From Rossellomorea aquimaris (lineage in GTDB: Bacteria; Bacillota; Bacilli; Bacillales; Bacillaceae_B): a stretch of 64,000 bases of DNA. Both the position numbers and the translations under genes were made by a program. Numbering within the stretch: the first letter of the stretch is position 1; each line of letters starts with the position of its first letter. Below, one piece after another: positions 15,777 to 23,852 of this stretch. Below the pieces are notes generated by a model. That model was not told the DNA's origin and made no database searches. It was given only the letters and a program-made list of their open reading frames with translations. The stretch lies in NCBI RefSeq assembly GCF_035590735.1, contig NZ_CP141595.1:863001-927000 (forward strand). Direction: 5' to 3'.

Positions 15777-16653
15777 TGTATTCTCCCCCTTTCAGCCATT
15801 TTTTCAATAGCCGGGAACCGATCGTAAACACGATGTAGAATGGTATGAAGATCAGAAGCATCCCAAAGAAAAAGGCCGGCGATGACGAGGTAGCGGTTCT
15901 GAGCAAGACCGTCATGAAGCCTTTAATGTTGAATAGAACCTCAATGACGAGCAGATTGGAAAGCATGAGCAGGAAAATAGGCTTCAAATGCAGGAAAAAA
16001 TGAATCCAGACATTCCTGAACACATGAAACCAGATGGTGTAAGCCTTTTTGAATCCTTTTGAATATGAAAATTCTACATAAGGCTTACTTTCTTCTTCCT
16101 TCAGTTGAAATAAGAACTGTTTCACTAAAAACACCACAGGCAGAAACGAGAGGCAAATGACCGGAAGCATATAGATTCGTTCTTCACCGGTTGTATAAAT
16201 GTCGAATAAGAGGAATCCTGTTTTTTTGAAAAGCCAAATGATAAACAGTTGGAATAACACAACGAGAAATACATCCGGTATTCCGTCAAGGATATTGACC
16301 CCTTTTTCTGAAGCTCTGTATAGTTTCCTTGGCATCAGCATCATCAAATAACTCATCACAACTGAAATCAGGATAGCTGCCAAAAATGAGATGAACAGTA
16401 TGGTGAATGAATACGGATAGGTACTGAGAAAGATGTCGAACATGTGGTATTGTTTATCATTTGCTCCCCACAGGACGATGATGGAAGAGGGGGAAGCGAG
16501 TTCAAGAATCGTCTGCCATAACCTTAACACGTAAGCACCGACATTGATGACAAGCTCTGTATCATAATCCAATAAAGCGCTAATACCGCTGAGCAAAAAC
16601 AAACCTATTAACACGATCACAAAATGAAAGGGCGTGCGCAACACTTTATTCAT
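15769..16653 (-). CDS. ABC transporter permease, OppB/DppB-like (divergent)
   Basis: A 294-residue partner permease with about six membrane helices, diverged from OppB/DppB. It starts MNKVLRTPFHFVIVLIGLFL and carries a large early extracytoplasmic segment, then paired helices; an EAA-like loop can be seen near SYSKGFKKAYTIWFHVFRNV. It overlaps the OppC-like gene by 8 bp in a two-gene unit. Overall sequence is hydrophobic and fast-evolving, so assignment rests mainly on topology and the partner gene. The peptide or other substrate is unknown because no binding protein is encoded nearby. Confidence 0.75.
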   Translation of the reverse strand: MNKVLRTPFHFVIVLIGLFLLSGISALLDYDTELVINVGAYVLRLWQTILELASPSSIIVLWGANDKQYHMFDIFLSTYPYSFTILFISFLAAILISVVMSYLMMLMPRKLYRASEKGVNILDGIPDVFLVVLFQLFIIWLFKKTGFLLFDIYTTGEERIYMLPVICLSFLPVVFLVKQFLFQLKEEESKPYVEFSYSKGFKKAYTIWFHVFRNVWIHFFLHLKPIFLLMLSNLLVIEVLFNIKGFMTVLLRTATSSSPAFFFGMLLIFIPFYIVFTIGSRLLKKWLKGGEYNV

Positions 16654-16765
16654 AGAAGTTCCCCTGCCTTACTCTCAAAAAATTACAATTTTTACTAGTT
16701 AAATGGTACAATAAAGAAATTCAATAGTAAACACTATTCTGAAAATATTGTCGAAGGTGATATAA

Positions 16766-17482
16766 ATGTATAGTAATAGATTTGGAATTGTACTACTGCT
16801 CCTTTTATCATGCTTGTTCCTCTCGGCCTGCAGGATTGTGTTTGATCCGACCGCCCAAAATGCGGAGCAAAAGGAAGTCCAAAAAGAGCACCGCCAAAAA
16901 GTCAAAGTGCAGGAACAGGAAGAAGTGTCACAAGAAGAGGATGAAGAAGAACCTGCATTCACAATCAATGCCTCTCTCTCATTGGATGGGGAAAATATGG
17001 TGATATCAGGTGACACGGATCTTCCGCCTGACACGATTTTAATGATAAGCCTGAAGCCTTATAAAGGAAATGCAACGGTTGAGGAAATCGAGGAAAATAG
17101 TGCCGTGACCTTGAATGAAGTTCCTGCCAATATTGTGGGAATTGGTACATCTGTTCAAGAGGACGGAACCATTTCGACAAAGACATTTGTCAGACCGGAC
17201 ACGTCAACCCGCTACCGATTTGAATTGATCTTTGAGCCTGAAGAACAAGAGGGAAAAATCAAGCAGCAATTAATCGAACAAGCGGGGAGTCTGGATGAAC
17301 TGGCGGGGCTGCAGGTGATAAAGGAAGCGGATCCTGAAGATTCCATGGTCCATGGCGATGACCCGGTGAAGGGATATATCCAAACCGTCAACATCATGAA
17401 GGCTGATGAACAGAACGGGGATGGAGTGACGTTGGAGTTTGAAAGTGGGAAGCATGGGGACGGTTCTGGTGCTTCCTATTAA
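16766..17482 (+). CDS. Lipoprotein of unknown function with repeat-derived C-terminus
   Basis: A 238-residue predicted lipoprotein: signal peptide MYSNRFGIVLLLLLSC and lipobox LSAC with the lipidated cysteine at residue 22. A highly charged linker (QKEVQKEHRQKVKVQEQEEV) is followed by a beta-rich domain (about 70-220) beginning FTINASLSLDGENMVISGDT, resembling an Ig-like or adhesin-type fold; the family is not recognised. The last residues GKHGDGSGASY are encoded by a dispersed palindromic repeat (copy A3) into which the reading frame runs, so the original C-terminus was probably changed. It is divergent from the permease pair and may be unrelated to it. Confidence 0.8.
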   Translation: MYSNRFGIVLLLLLSCLFLSACRIVFDPTAQNAEQKEVQKEHRQKVKVQEQEEVSQEEDEEEPAFTINASLSLDGENMVISGDTDLPPDTILMISLKPYKGNATVEEIEENSAVTLNEVPANIVGIGTSVQEDGTISTKTFVRPDTSTRYRFELIFEPEEQEGKIKQQLIEQAGSLDELAGLQVIKEADPEDSMVHGDDPVKGYIQTVNIMKADEQNGDGVTLEFESGKHGDGSGASY

Positions 17483-17516
17483 ATGAAAAGGAGCAAGAGA
17501 ACCGTCCCAGTGCTCT
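17448..17516. repeat. Family-A palindromic repeat, copy A3 (overlaps gene end)
   Basis: GAAGCATGGGGACGGTTCT, then GTGCTTCC, a loop, and GGAGCAAGAGAACCGTCCC on the right. The left arm is inside the lipoprotein coding sequence and provides its final codons and stop. Confidence 0.85.
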
Positions 17517-17522
17517 ACAAGC

Positions 17523-17557
17523 AAAAGGGCCAACCCCTATGGGCTGACCCTTTTTAT
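17523..17557. terminator. Bidirectional terminator
   Basis: AAAAGGGCCAACCCC pairs with GGGCTGACCCTTTTT. It serves the rightward lipoprotein gene and the leftward acetyltransferase operon. Confidence 0.8.
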
Positions 17558-17564
17558 TAACAAA

Positions 17565-18038
17565 CTACTCCCAATCCTTAGACATGATAACAAACTGATA
17601 CACCTGACCTCTTATTTCATTTTCAAATTCTCCTCTCTTCCTGAACCCTTCTTTCTCATACGTCCGAATGGCCCGTTCATTAAAATCTGCAACGGCCAAT
17701 TCCAAATGAGTGAACTTCAGTCGTTCCCGCCCTTGATCGATGATCGCTTTCACAAAGGTCGAACCATATCCCATTCCTGTCATGGAAGGCTTCATTTGAA
17801 CCCCAAGGACCAGGATGTCTTTCCCGTCTTCTTCTACATCATAAAACTCACAATTTCCGATCAGATTCCCGTTATCGTCAACGACTGAAAAGGCTCTTTC
17901 CAGATGAACACTCTCTTTCAATCCTTCGATTTTTTCCGCCTGACTATTGTTATCATAAAACGAATAGATTCCATCATAGGTCCACGTAATGAATTCTTTG
18001 ATATCTTCTTCGGTCCTTCTTCTAATGGTCAGTTCCAT
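17565..18038 (-). CDS. GNAT family N-acetyltransferase
   Basis: A 157-residue RimL-like acetyltransferase. Start ATG 18038 (MELTIRRRTEEDIKEF) was chosen because AAGGTGG lies 9 bases upstream; the frame is open to 18083 but those codons overlap the preceding gene. The acetyl-CoA motif is present in degenerate form, SMTGMGYGSTFVKAIID, with the usual QxxGxG replaced by MTGMGYGS, and the C-terminal NERAIRTYEKEGFRKRGEF is canonical. Its binding site overlaps the stop codon of the upstream lipoprotein, so both are one operon. Substrate unknown. Confidence 0.87.
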   Translation of the reverse strand: MELTIRRRTEEDIKEFITWTYDGIYSFYDNNSQAEKIEGLKESVHLERAFSVVDDNGNLIGNCEFYDVEEDGKDILVLGVQMKPSMTGMGYGSTFVKAIIDQGRERLKFTHLELAVADFNERAIRTYEKEGFRKRGEFENEIRGQVYQFVIMSKDWE

Positions 18039-18052
18039 GCTTGCCATCCACC

Positions 18053-18580
18053 TTAGGATTCTTTGTCCTGTTTCTCGATCCATTTATTCACTTTTTTCTG
18101 CATCTCTTTTTGCAATCCCCCAATGTTTCCACTGTCACGCTGAGCGGATTTAACATATTTCGCCGGGAACATTTTTTCTAAGGAGGACTGGTACATGCTG
18201 CCGTCCTTTGGTTCTATGTATTCAATCACAGAATACGTCCCATCTTTTTTGCTTAACCGGATCACGGCGGGTAATGAATGCCCGGACTGGGGGTCTATTC
18301 CGGTCGCTTTATTAAATCCACCGTAATACGACCACATATACACACTCAGGACTCCATCCGTTTCGCTCGTTCCATAGACTTTATGGACTTCGAACTGCTT
18401 TTCTGTGCCGTAGTAGGAGGTAGAGTAGTTCTGGATGATATATTGGGAAATCGCGTCATCGATTTGTTGGGTTATCTGTTTATCTCCATCGATCAGATTC
18501 AGTTCTTTCCCGTAACACCCGGTAATTAAGACTGCTGCCATTAGTAAAAGTAAAACTCGTACCTTTATCAAAATGTCCAT
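18053..18580 (-). CDS. Small lipoprotein of unknown function
   Basis: A 175-residue predicted lipoprotein, not recognised. ATG 18580 follows CAAGGAGCA; a longer frame upstream lacks a ribosome binding site. The signal peptide ends in lipobox ITGC (MDILIKVRVLLLLMAAVLITGC). The mature part contains a possible alpha/beta domain with ISQYIIQNYSTSYYGTEKQF and the aromatic strand SVYMWSYYGGFNKATG, and ends in a basic helix (KEMQKKVNKWIEKQDKES). It precedes the acetyltransferase gene by 14 bp and is co-transcribed with it. It faces the outside of the membrane. Confidence 0.8.
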   Translation of the reverse strand: MDILIKVRVLLLLMAAVLITGCYGKELNLIDGDKQITQQIDDAISQYIIQNYSTSYYGTEKQFEVHKVYGTSETDGVLSVYMWSYYGGFNKATGIDPQSGHSLPAVIRLSKKDGTYSVIEYIEPKDGSMYQSSLEKMFPAKYVKSAQRDSGNIGGLQKEMQKKVNKWIEKQDKES

Positions 18581-18735
18581 TGCTCCTTGTATACATGTAG
18601 TTTTGAAGTTGATAAGACATGGAGAGTTATGTTCCATTTTACCATATGACTTCTTGTATTTTCCTTTTTTTACAATTAAATCTATGGTATCTTCCAGTAG
18701 AGTACCTCACGAAACGGATAAGGGGGAGAGGACGA

Positions 18736-19236
18736 ATGAGCATCGTATCACTTAAAGAGATGCCGAAAGAGAACCTGGTTGAATTCTTCACTCGGCATTG
18801 GGGCAGTCCGAAGATGGTCGTTTCCAGTGGGATCTATGACTGTGCTGCGTTAGACGGATTTGCTTACCTGAATGAAGAAACCGTAATCGCAGGTTTGATT
18901 ACATATGTGGTAAAAGAAGAAGACTGCGAGATTATTTCTCTTGATAGTTTGGAAGAAAAGAAGGGGATCGGCACCGCCCTGATGAAAGAAGTAGAAAAGG
19001 TGGCTGCCGGGAATCGATGTAAACGCATCACATTGATTACGACCAATGACAATTTACTGGCACTGAAATTTTACCAAAAGAGGGGCTTCATGATTTCAAC
19101 TATTCACCGGTTCGCGGTGGAGAAGGCGAGAAAGGTAAAGCCTGAGATCCCCTTGATCGGGAATGACGGGATTCCGATTAGGGATGAAATTGAACTCGAG
19201 AAGGGTGTGACTCTGACGGATGGAAAATCGTCGTAA
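18736..19236 (+). CDS. GNAT family N-acetyltransferase
   Basis: A 166-residue acetyltransferase. ATG 18736 is preceded by AAGGGGGAGAGGACGA; the open frame extends 39 codons upstream without a start context. The acetyl-CoA binding segment is SLEEKKGIGTALMKEVEKVA and the C-terminal motif NLLALKFYQKRGFMISTIHR is typical. It carries about 30 extra residues at the end (PLIGNDGIPIRDEIELEKGV), which is a usual feature of one Bacillus GNAT subfamily whose members precede GrpB proteins. It overlaps the next gene by 17 bp, heading a three-gene unit with the GrpB protein and a lipoprotein. Confidence 0.88.
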   Translation: MSIVSLKEMPKENLVEFFTRHWGSPKMVVSSGIYDCAALDGFAYLNEETVIAGLITYVVKEEDCEIISLDSLEEKKGIGTALMKEVEKVAAGNRCKRITLITTNDNLLALKFYQKRGFMISTIHRFAVEKARKVKPEIPLIGNDGIPIRDEIELEKGVTLTDGKSS

Positions 19237-19777
19237 ATGGCCAAAATGGGCTGTGGAAGCAATTGAGATTGAACCTCCAAACCCTGACTGGATTGAGGCG
19301 GGAAGAGCTGAAGTAAAGGAGCTCTTACATTCTTTGAGTCCCTTCGGTGTAAAGGAAGTAGAGCATGTTGGAAGTACGTCGATCCGCGACCTTCCTGCGA
19401 AGCCAATTATTGACGTGATGGCGATGATCCCATCCTTTGACGATCTTGAAGAGGTTGCTGGTAGACTAGGGGAGGATCAATGGCATTTTGTACCTGTTGA
19501 GCTGGATGAACGGCCGTGGAGAAGGTTTTTCATAAAAGTAAAAAACGAAAAACGTGTTGCACATCTACACCTCATGCTGACAGGTGAACCAAGGTGGGAA
19601 CAGCAGCGGTCATTCCGGGATCGTTTGAACGTAAATCCTTCATTAAGAGAAGAATATGCCGAGCTGAAAAAGCATCTGGCCCATCAATTTCCCGACGACC
19701 GGGAAGCCTATTCGGAAGGGAAAGCAGCATTTATTCAAAGAGTATTGGATAGCGCGGAAAAGGGGGAGAGAAAATGA
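19220..19777 (+). CDS. GrpB/UPF0157 family nucleotidyltransferase-like protein
   Basis: A 185-residue GrpB-family protein, related to the nucleotidyltransferase superfamily. The family core VEHVGSTSIRDLPAKPIIDV (about residues 48-67) is unmistakable and contains the GSTS and the D of the active-site-like strand. Later HLHLMLTGEPRWEQQRSFRD is the other conserved block. It overlaps the upstream acetyltransferase by 17 bp and the downstream lipoprotein by 4 bp (ATGA), so all three are translationally coupled. The biochemical role of GrpB proteins is not firmly known. Confidence 0.9.
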   Translation: MENRRKWPKWAVEAIEIEPPNPDWIEAGRAEVKELLHSLSPFGVKEVEHVGSTSIRDLPAKPIIDVMAMIPSFDDLEEVAGRLGEDQWHFVPVELDERPWRRFFIKVKNEKRVAHLHLMLTGEPRWEQQRSFRDRLNVNPSLREEYAELKKHLAHQFPDDREAYSEGKAAFIQRVLDSAEKGERK

Positions 19778-20400
19778 AAAAACGACTGCTATATATGATG
19801 ATTGTAGCCACGGCATTGCTTTTGATGGCATGCGGTGGAGAAGCGGAGCAAAGTGGAAGTACGGAACAGGCGGAGCCCGATCAGGAAAGCGCTGAAGAAG
19901 GCAACAACGAGGAACCGGCATCAGAAGAGGTGGAAGCGGATGAATCCGTTGATTCCGTCAATCTGGAAGACGCAACGTCCCAGGATCAAACGAGCAGCAC
20001 AGAAGATCCCCTTTCTGCATACCCATCAGATCAAATCGAATACGCCCGCGTCTGGCTGCAAGTGATAGAGAATAAAGACGTTGGAGAACTGAACGTTCGT
20101 CATATTCCGGCAGGAAAAAAGCTGAATCCTTATGATGACAACAGCGTGGGTTATCCAGAAGACGTCATTGTGTTAAGCGGGAAAGCCATGGCTGATGGAG
20201 TCGTCACCTATAGCGGTAATGGGGATGGCACGATTAATGTGTACAATGTTCCATCGCATTGGCCGAGTAGTGAGCAGATAGAGGAGTCAATGGAAGAATA
20301 TACGAAGGGGATCGTTGAAGATACAGAACAGATTTCTGTTGGCAAGGGTGAGGATGAAGAGGTTATTGAGTTGATGGATAAGTTGAATATCCAGAGTTAG
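19774..20400 (+). CDS. Acidic lipoprotein of unknown function
   Basis: A 208-residue predicted lipoprotein. The signal peptide MKKRLLYMMIVATALLLMAC ends in lipobox LMAC (Cys 20). Residues 21-80 are a low-complexity acidic linker rich in E, Q, S and A that would hold the domain away from the membrane. The folded part, about 80-200, begins SAYPSDQIEYARVWLQVI and includes HIPAGKKLNPYDDNSVGYPE and YSGNGDGTINVYNVPSHWP; similar domains occur in other Bacillus lipoproteins of unknown role. It is the last gene of the acetyltransferase-GrpB unit, coupled through an ATGA overlap. Confidence 0.82.
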   Translation: MKKRLLYMMIVATALLLMACGGEAEQSGSTEQAEPDQESAEEGNNEEPASEEVEADESVDSVNLEDATSQDQTSSTEDPLSAYPSDQIEYARVWLQVIENKDVGELNVRHIPAGKKLNPYDDNSVGYPEDVIVLSGKAMADGVVTYSGNGDGTINVYNVPSHWPSSEQIEESMEEYTKGIVEDTEQISVGKGEDEEVIELMDKLNIQS

Positions 20401-20794
20401 AATTATTGTTGTAATCGAAATAGTGATGGAAGAATTACAAATAAGCGTGGAAACTACAACAACATTAAATTATGGAAGAAAGAAGTGGAAAGGTATAGAA
20501 ATAAAATATGGAATGTGAAGTTGAATGGGATTTACGGGGAACAGCTTAATAGTGGATAAATGATAAAAAAATGCTTCAATTTAAAACATTAATGTAAAGA
20601 GCCTTAACCTCTAGCTGGGTGTGAGGCTCTTTATTTTTGTATCGTGCCATTTAATGGACAAAGGAATTCTTCTTAACCATAAAGAGAAAACCTAAAGATA
20701 ACTCTATTTATTATGTCTTTAATATTGAGTAGGAGAAAACATTAAATAGAAAGTTATCTAAGATCTTGTCTAAAGGAACGAATAATCCTTTTGT
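20401..20794. other. AT-rich intergenic stretch
   Basis: Apart from the terminator at 20596-20639, this stretch is AT-rich and holds only short frames without ribosome binding sites. No recognisable gene or repeat. Confidence 0.4.
20596..20639 (+). terminator. Rho-independent terminator
   Basis: AAAGAGCCT pairs with AGGCTCTTT, followed by ATTTTT. It closes the acetyltransferase-GrpB-lipoprotein unit, about 200 bp after the last stop codon. Confidence 0.75.
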
Positions 20795-21580
20795 CTATTG
20801 CAGTCGAGTGATAACCAGGTGTGCTGAAACAGATTCTGTCCCACCAGCGACAGGAGTAATGGTTAAAGCCGTGGCATTATCAGCGGGGTTTCGAACCGTG
20901 AGTATTGAATTTATGACTGAAGTTTCAACAATGGCTATTCCTACAATTTGAGACGTACCAGTTGCTCGACCAACCACTGTATAGGCGAGTTCAATTGCTC
21001 CTCCTCCTGAATCAAGGGTTAAAACCAGTTGACCTGCTTCGTCGACACTTACCTGAAACAAAACCTGATAAACGCCAATATCAGACAAGTTAAACGTATC
21101 GGCGCCAGTACGGAAAATCCCCCCACTTTGGGGTCCATCTTGCGGGAAATCTACGTCCCCACCTGGTGGAACTGTTGCAGCATTATCAGGAGGCATCAAA
21201 GCAAAGAAATCTGCAAATTCAGAGACTCCTGCTGGCCCTTGAGGACCCTGTGCTCCGGTTTCACCTTGTATACCCTGAGGACCCTGTGCTCCGGTTTCAC
21301 CTTGTATCCCCTGAGGACCCTGTGCCCCGGTTTCGCCTTGTATACCTTGAGGGCCTTGTGCCCCGGTTTCGCCTTGCGGACCTGGAGGACCTGGAGGACC
21401 CGGAGGACCCGGAGGACAATCACATTGAATCGGGAAAAAAGAGCATTGTTTCGGTGGTAATACATCCTTAAAACAAATTTCTAAGTCCGTTTTTTCTTTT
21501 GACCCTGCTAAGCCCTGCGGCTTCCTTAGCCTAGAGTTCCTTAGTTTTTTATTGTATTGGTTCCATTTATCTATATCCAT
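20795..21580 (-). CDS. Collagen-like protein with BclA-type C-terminal domain
   Basis: A 261-residue surface protein, most likely of the spore outer layer. Residues 1-53 are a basic leader without a signal peptide, ending in a cysteine-containing patch ([14 protein letters not shown]). Residues about 54-118 are uninterrupted Gly-X-Y triplets ([18 protein letters not shown], then a repeated 12-residue unit [12 protein letters not shown]). The C-terminal domain from about 119 begins [20 protein letters not shown] and is the BclA/TNF-like trimerisation domain (with [20 protein letters not shown]). The usual BclA exosporium targeting leader is not visible. ATG 21580 follows GGGGGTGAAAAT. Location on the spore is inference from family. 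Confidence 0.88.
   Translation of the reverse strand: MDIDKWNQYNKKLRNSRLRKPQGLAGSKEKTDLEICFKDVLPPKQCSFFPIQCDCPPGPPGPPGPPGPQGETGAQGPQGIQGETGAQGPQGIQGETGAQGPQGIQGETGAQGPQGPAGVSEFADFFALMPPDNAATVPPGGDVDFPQDGPQSGGIFRTGADTFNLSDIGVYQVLFQVSVDEAGQLVLTLDSGGGAIELAYTVVGRATGTSQIVGIAIVETSVINSILTVRNPADNATALTITPVAGGTESVSAHLVITRLQ
21226..21413. repeat. 36-bp tandem repeats coding Gly-X-Y units
   Basis: Four tandem 36-bp units; the CCGGTTTC landmark recurs at 21255, 21291, 21327 and 21363, exactly 36 bp apart. The two left copies share TGCTCCGGTTTCACC and the two right copies TGCCCCGGTTTCGCC, so the array probably grew by pairwise duplication. Copy number is likely variable between strains. Confidence 0.9.
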
Positions 21581-21918
21581 ATTTTCACCCCCATTTAGTT
21601 GTCCTTATAGAATATAAAATAGTTGATTGAATTGTGCTTGTCCTCTTCGTCCACTTCAAGAATAGGCTTTACGGGGGATAAGTTCGCTTATAGTGATATG
21701 TAGTTCAGTTTTTGTGGAGAACACAAGAAATATCATAACAGTGTGACAATAACCATTGTCAAAGCGATAAATCTATTACTAATCAGTGTGTGAGATTAGT
21801 TGATAATTGATGATAAAACATTGCCATTTCTATTAGAGCTTTAAATTTATTGTATAATTATAGAGTGATAATTAAAAAAGAGTTGAAGTATATTACTATT
21901 TAGAGAGGAATGTTGACT
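21581..21918. other. Intergenic region with inverted repeat
   Basis: AT-rich spacer between divergent genes. TGACAAT (21744-21750) and ATTGTCA (21755-21761) form a perfect 7-bp inverted repeat with a 4-bp centre, which could be an operator. TATAAT at 21853-21858 may be the -10 of the small gene to the right. No open frame of note. Confidence 0.4.
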
Positions 21919-22107
21919 ATGACGAAAATATATTATAGTGGTTTAAAATATGGAGAAAGTGATGTGGAAGTAAAATTATTGGTGGATATACAAAATGATT
22001 GGTTTGAGATAACACATACCAAGGAAGTGTCTCAAGTAATGAATAAATCAACAGGTAAATATATAACAGTAAATCGAAACACCTTGAAACTTGAAGTTGT
22101 CTCATAA
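21919..22107 (+). CDS. Small protein of unknown function
   Basis: A 62-residue protein, not recognised. ATG 21919 (MTKIYYSGLKYGESDVEVKL) has AGAGAGGA 9 bases upstream; an ATG three codons earlier would be too close to that site. No signal peptide or membrane segment; the second half (VSQVMNKSTGKYITVNRN) suggests a small beta-rich soluble protein. A good terminator follows 25 bp after the stop, which supports a real transcription unit. Confidence 0.55.
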   Translation: MTKIYYSGLKYGESDVEVKLLVDIQNDWFEITHTKEVSQVMNKSTGKYITVNRNTLKLEVVS

Positions 22108-22131
22108 TACGAAGCGAAAGTGCTATAAAGT

Positions 22132-22170
22132 AAAAACCACAAAACCATAATATTCTTTGTGGTTTTTATT
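22132..22170 (+). terminator. Rho-independent terminator
   Basis: AAAAACCACAAA and TTTGTGGTTTTT pair around an 11-base loop and end in a T-rich tail. Confidence 0.85.
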
Positions 22171-22322
22171 ATTTTACTTGATAATTCATGTGCGAATTTC
22201 ATTGGAATTTTCTCAACGTTATTTGAACTACATATTATAGTAAGTCCCAATCTAAATAATGTCGGTTAATTCTTTGAGGTATTGGGGATTCTTCTTAATA
22301 GTAACGAAAGAGGAGTGGACCT

Positions 22323-22670
22323 ATGGAGTTAGATGGCAGAAAATTAAAAGACAGGGCTATGGCAGCGATGAGTAAGTTCAAACACAATATGAAGGGGACG
22401 TACTATTCTATCGCTGATATTCCCACAGCTTCCGTTCAGGAGCTCGCGGACTTCATTCAGATACACCCGGACACACATCAAATCAATAAGCATCTTCTCG
22501 GCAACAACTATACCTTTTTCAGATTAAACGTGAACAACTATCGATTCTACTTAGAAACAACCAAGGGACGTATTTTACAACTGGATGGTACACTAAATGG
22601 AAAAGAATTGGTTTCCTATCGATCATATCGGGATTTAAGTGATATACATTCACCAGTTAAATTGAGTTAA
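22323..22670 (+). CDS. Hypothetical soluble protein
   Basis: A 115-residue protein, not recognised. It has no signal peptide or membrane segment. ATG 22323 follows GAAAGAGGAGTGGACCT. The N-terminal part is basic and probably helical (MELDGRKLKDRAMAAMSKFK), the middle SVQELADFIQIHPDTHQIN looks like a helix-turn-helix-sized unit, and the C-terminal part is beta-rich (YTFFRLNVNNYRFYLETT). Its own terminator lies 12 bp downstream, so it is monocistronic. Confidence 0.65.
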   Translation: MELDGRKLKDRAMAAMSKFKHNMKGTYYSIADIPTASVQELADFIQIHPDTHQINKHLLGNNYTFFRLNVNNYRFYLETTKGRILQLDGTLNGKELVSYRSYRDLSDIHSPVKLS

Positions 22671-22682
22671 GCATAGGGAAAT

Positions 22683-22715
22683 GGGCTTTCTTATAGAAGA
22701 GAGCCTTTTTTTTTC
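22683..22715 (+). terminator. Rho-independent terminator
   Basis: GGGCTTTCTT pairs with AAGAGAGCC around a short loop, followed by TTTTTTTTT. Confidence 0.88.
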
Positions 22716-22850
22716 GTCCTCGCACATTCCTCATAAATATTGAAACGAAACGACAAGTCAATCGTATAATTTGTATAGACGGTAATTTGGGTGTTTGCAC
22801 TAACGAAGCACTGCAGAGGGTTTTTATAAACTTCAATGGGGGACGGTTTA

Positions 22851-23321
22851 ATGAGAAACGAGCCTCTTAAATTAACTCTTATACTAATCTCAACTACTAT
22901 TCTTTTTTATCATACATTTCATTTACTATATCTTTGGTCAGAGATTCCAAATACAATCGCTATCCATTTTAATAAAGGAGAACCTGATCATTGGGGTTCA
23001 AAATACATCCTGTTCATCATGCCGATTGTAAGTGTTTTAACCTGGTTACTTATTGGATTATTAGTGAAAAAACCAGAGAATTTGAACTATGTTAATTTAA
23101 CAGAGGAAAACAAAGAAATACAATATATAAAAGCTAAAAAAGTAATGTTAGTAATTCAATACCTTGGCTCTCTAACCTTTGTATCTGCCAATGAAGCAGC
23201 ACTGAGAAATGCAGTTGGAATGGATTCACGTTTGCCTTTTTCAATTGCTGTCGTTCTATTGTGTATTTGTTTTATCGCCCCTATTTATCATTTATTCTGG
23301 GCGGCAACGTTGAAAAATTAG
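22851..23321 (+). CDS. DUF1648-domain membrane protein
   Basis: A 156-residue integral membrane protein with four to five helices. The segment IPNTIAIHFNKGEPDHWGSK between helix 1 and helix 2 is the DUF1648 signature found in SdpI-like immunity proteins and many Bacillus membrane proteins. ATG 22851 was chosen because GGGGGA lies 7 bases upstream and the earlier ATG at 22836 overlaps that site. It is followed within 22 bp by a DUF3021-like gene, so the two likely form an operon. Function unknown. Confidence 0.78.
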   Translation: MRNEPLKLTLILISTTILFYHTFHLLYLWSEIPNTIAIHFNKGEPDHWGSKYILFIMPIVSVLTWLLIGLLVKKPENLNYVNLTEENKEIQYIKAKKVMLVIQYLGSLTFVSANEAALRNAVGMDSRLPFSIAVVLLCICFIAPIYHLFWAATLKN

Positions 23322-23343
23322 AATGAAAAGAAAGGAACATAAA

Positions 23344-23736
23344 ATGAATCTATTGATAAAAGGATTGATTAGAGGAGTCATACCATTTACTTTCTCGATT
23401 ATCATTTCACTGCTATGGAATCAATTTCAAGGATCATCAGCTATTTCAGACAAACTCTTTTTTTATGGTCTGATCTCTTTTTTCCTGGGGTTGGCAAGCG
23501 TAATATATGAAATTGAACAATGGGGCTCCTTTAAACAGATTATTATTCATTATTTGGTCATGCTGATGACTGTTTTTCCAACTTTACTTCTGAGCGGTAT
23601 TTATCCGCTTGATTCTTTTAGAGATGCAGTAAACGTATATTTTCTTTTTAATAAGGTTGGGGTTATCTTGTTTTTGGTTACATATGTTATTTTTACATGG
23701 CGTAAAAAGGCTTATATGAAAGCCCGTCACCAATAG
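23344..23736 (+). CDS. DUF3021-like four-helix membrane protein
   Basis: A 130-residue membrane protein with four helices. The block ASVIYEIEQWGSFKQIIIHY resembles the conserved SVIFEIExWxxxKQTxIHF segment of DUF3021 proteins. ATG 23344 follows AAAGGAACATAAA; the ATG at 23323 lies upstream of that site. DUF3021 genes usually sit beside a LytTR regulator, but none is present here. It follows the DUF1648 gene closely and probably shares its transcript. Role unknown. Confidence 0.7.
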   Translation: MNLLIKGLIRGVIPFTFSIIISLLWNQFQGSSAISDKLFFYGLISFFLGLASVIYEIEQWGSFKQIIIHYLVMLMTVFPTLLLSGIYPLDSFRDAVNVYFLFNKVGVILFLVTYVIFTWRKKAYMKARHQ

Positions 23737-23760
23737 GGCCTGACTACCGGTAACATATAC

Positions 23761-23811
23761 CTGTTGCTTCGAAAAGCAAGAAGGAAGCACAGGAACCGTC
23801 CCTCTGCTTCC
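23761..23811. repeat. Family-A palindromic repeat, copy A4 (right half preserved)
   Basis: AAGGAAGCACAGGAACCGTC and CCTCTGCTTCC match the right arm of the family-A element; the left arm has been lost except for TGTTGCTTCG. Confidence 0.65.
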
Positions 23812-23852
23812 GAATGAAAATAAATCAAAATAATTAATGATAAGGGAATATT

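Noticed and set aside
21235..21378. Array of 36-bp repeats considered as a CRISPR array
   Set aside because: The repeats are contiguous without spacers and are in frame with Gly-X-Y coding.
21029..21460. Forward frames across the collagen repeats (repeated [11 protein letters not shown] units)
   Set aside because: Repetition comes from the opposite-strand 36-bp repeats; there is no ribosome binding site and no plausible protein.
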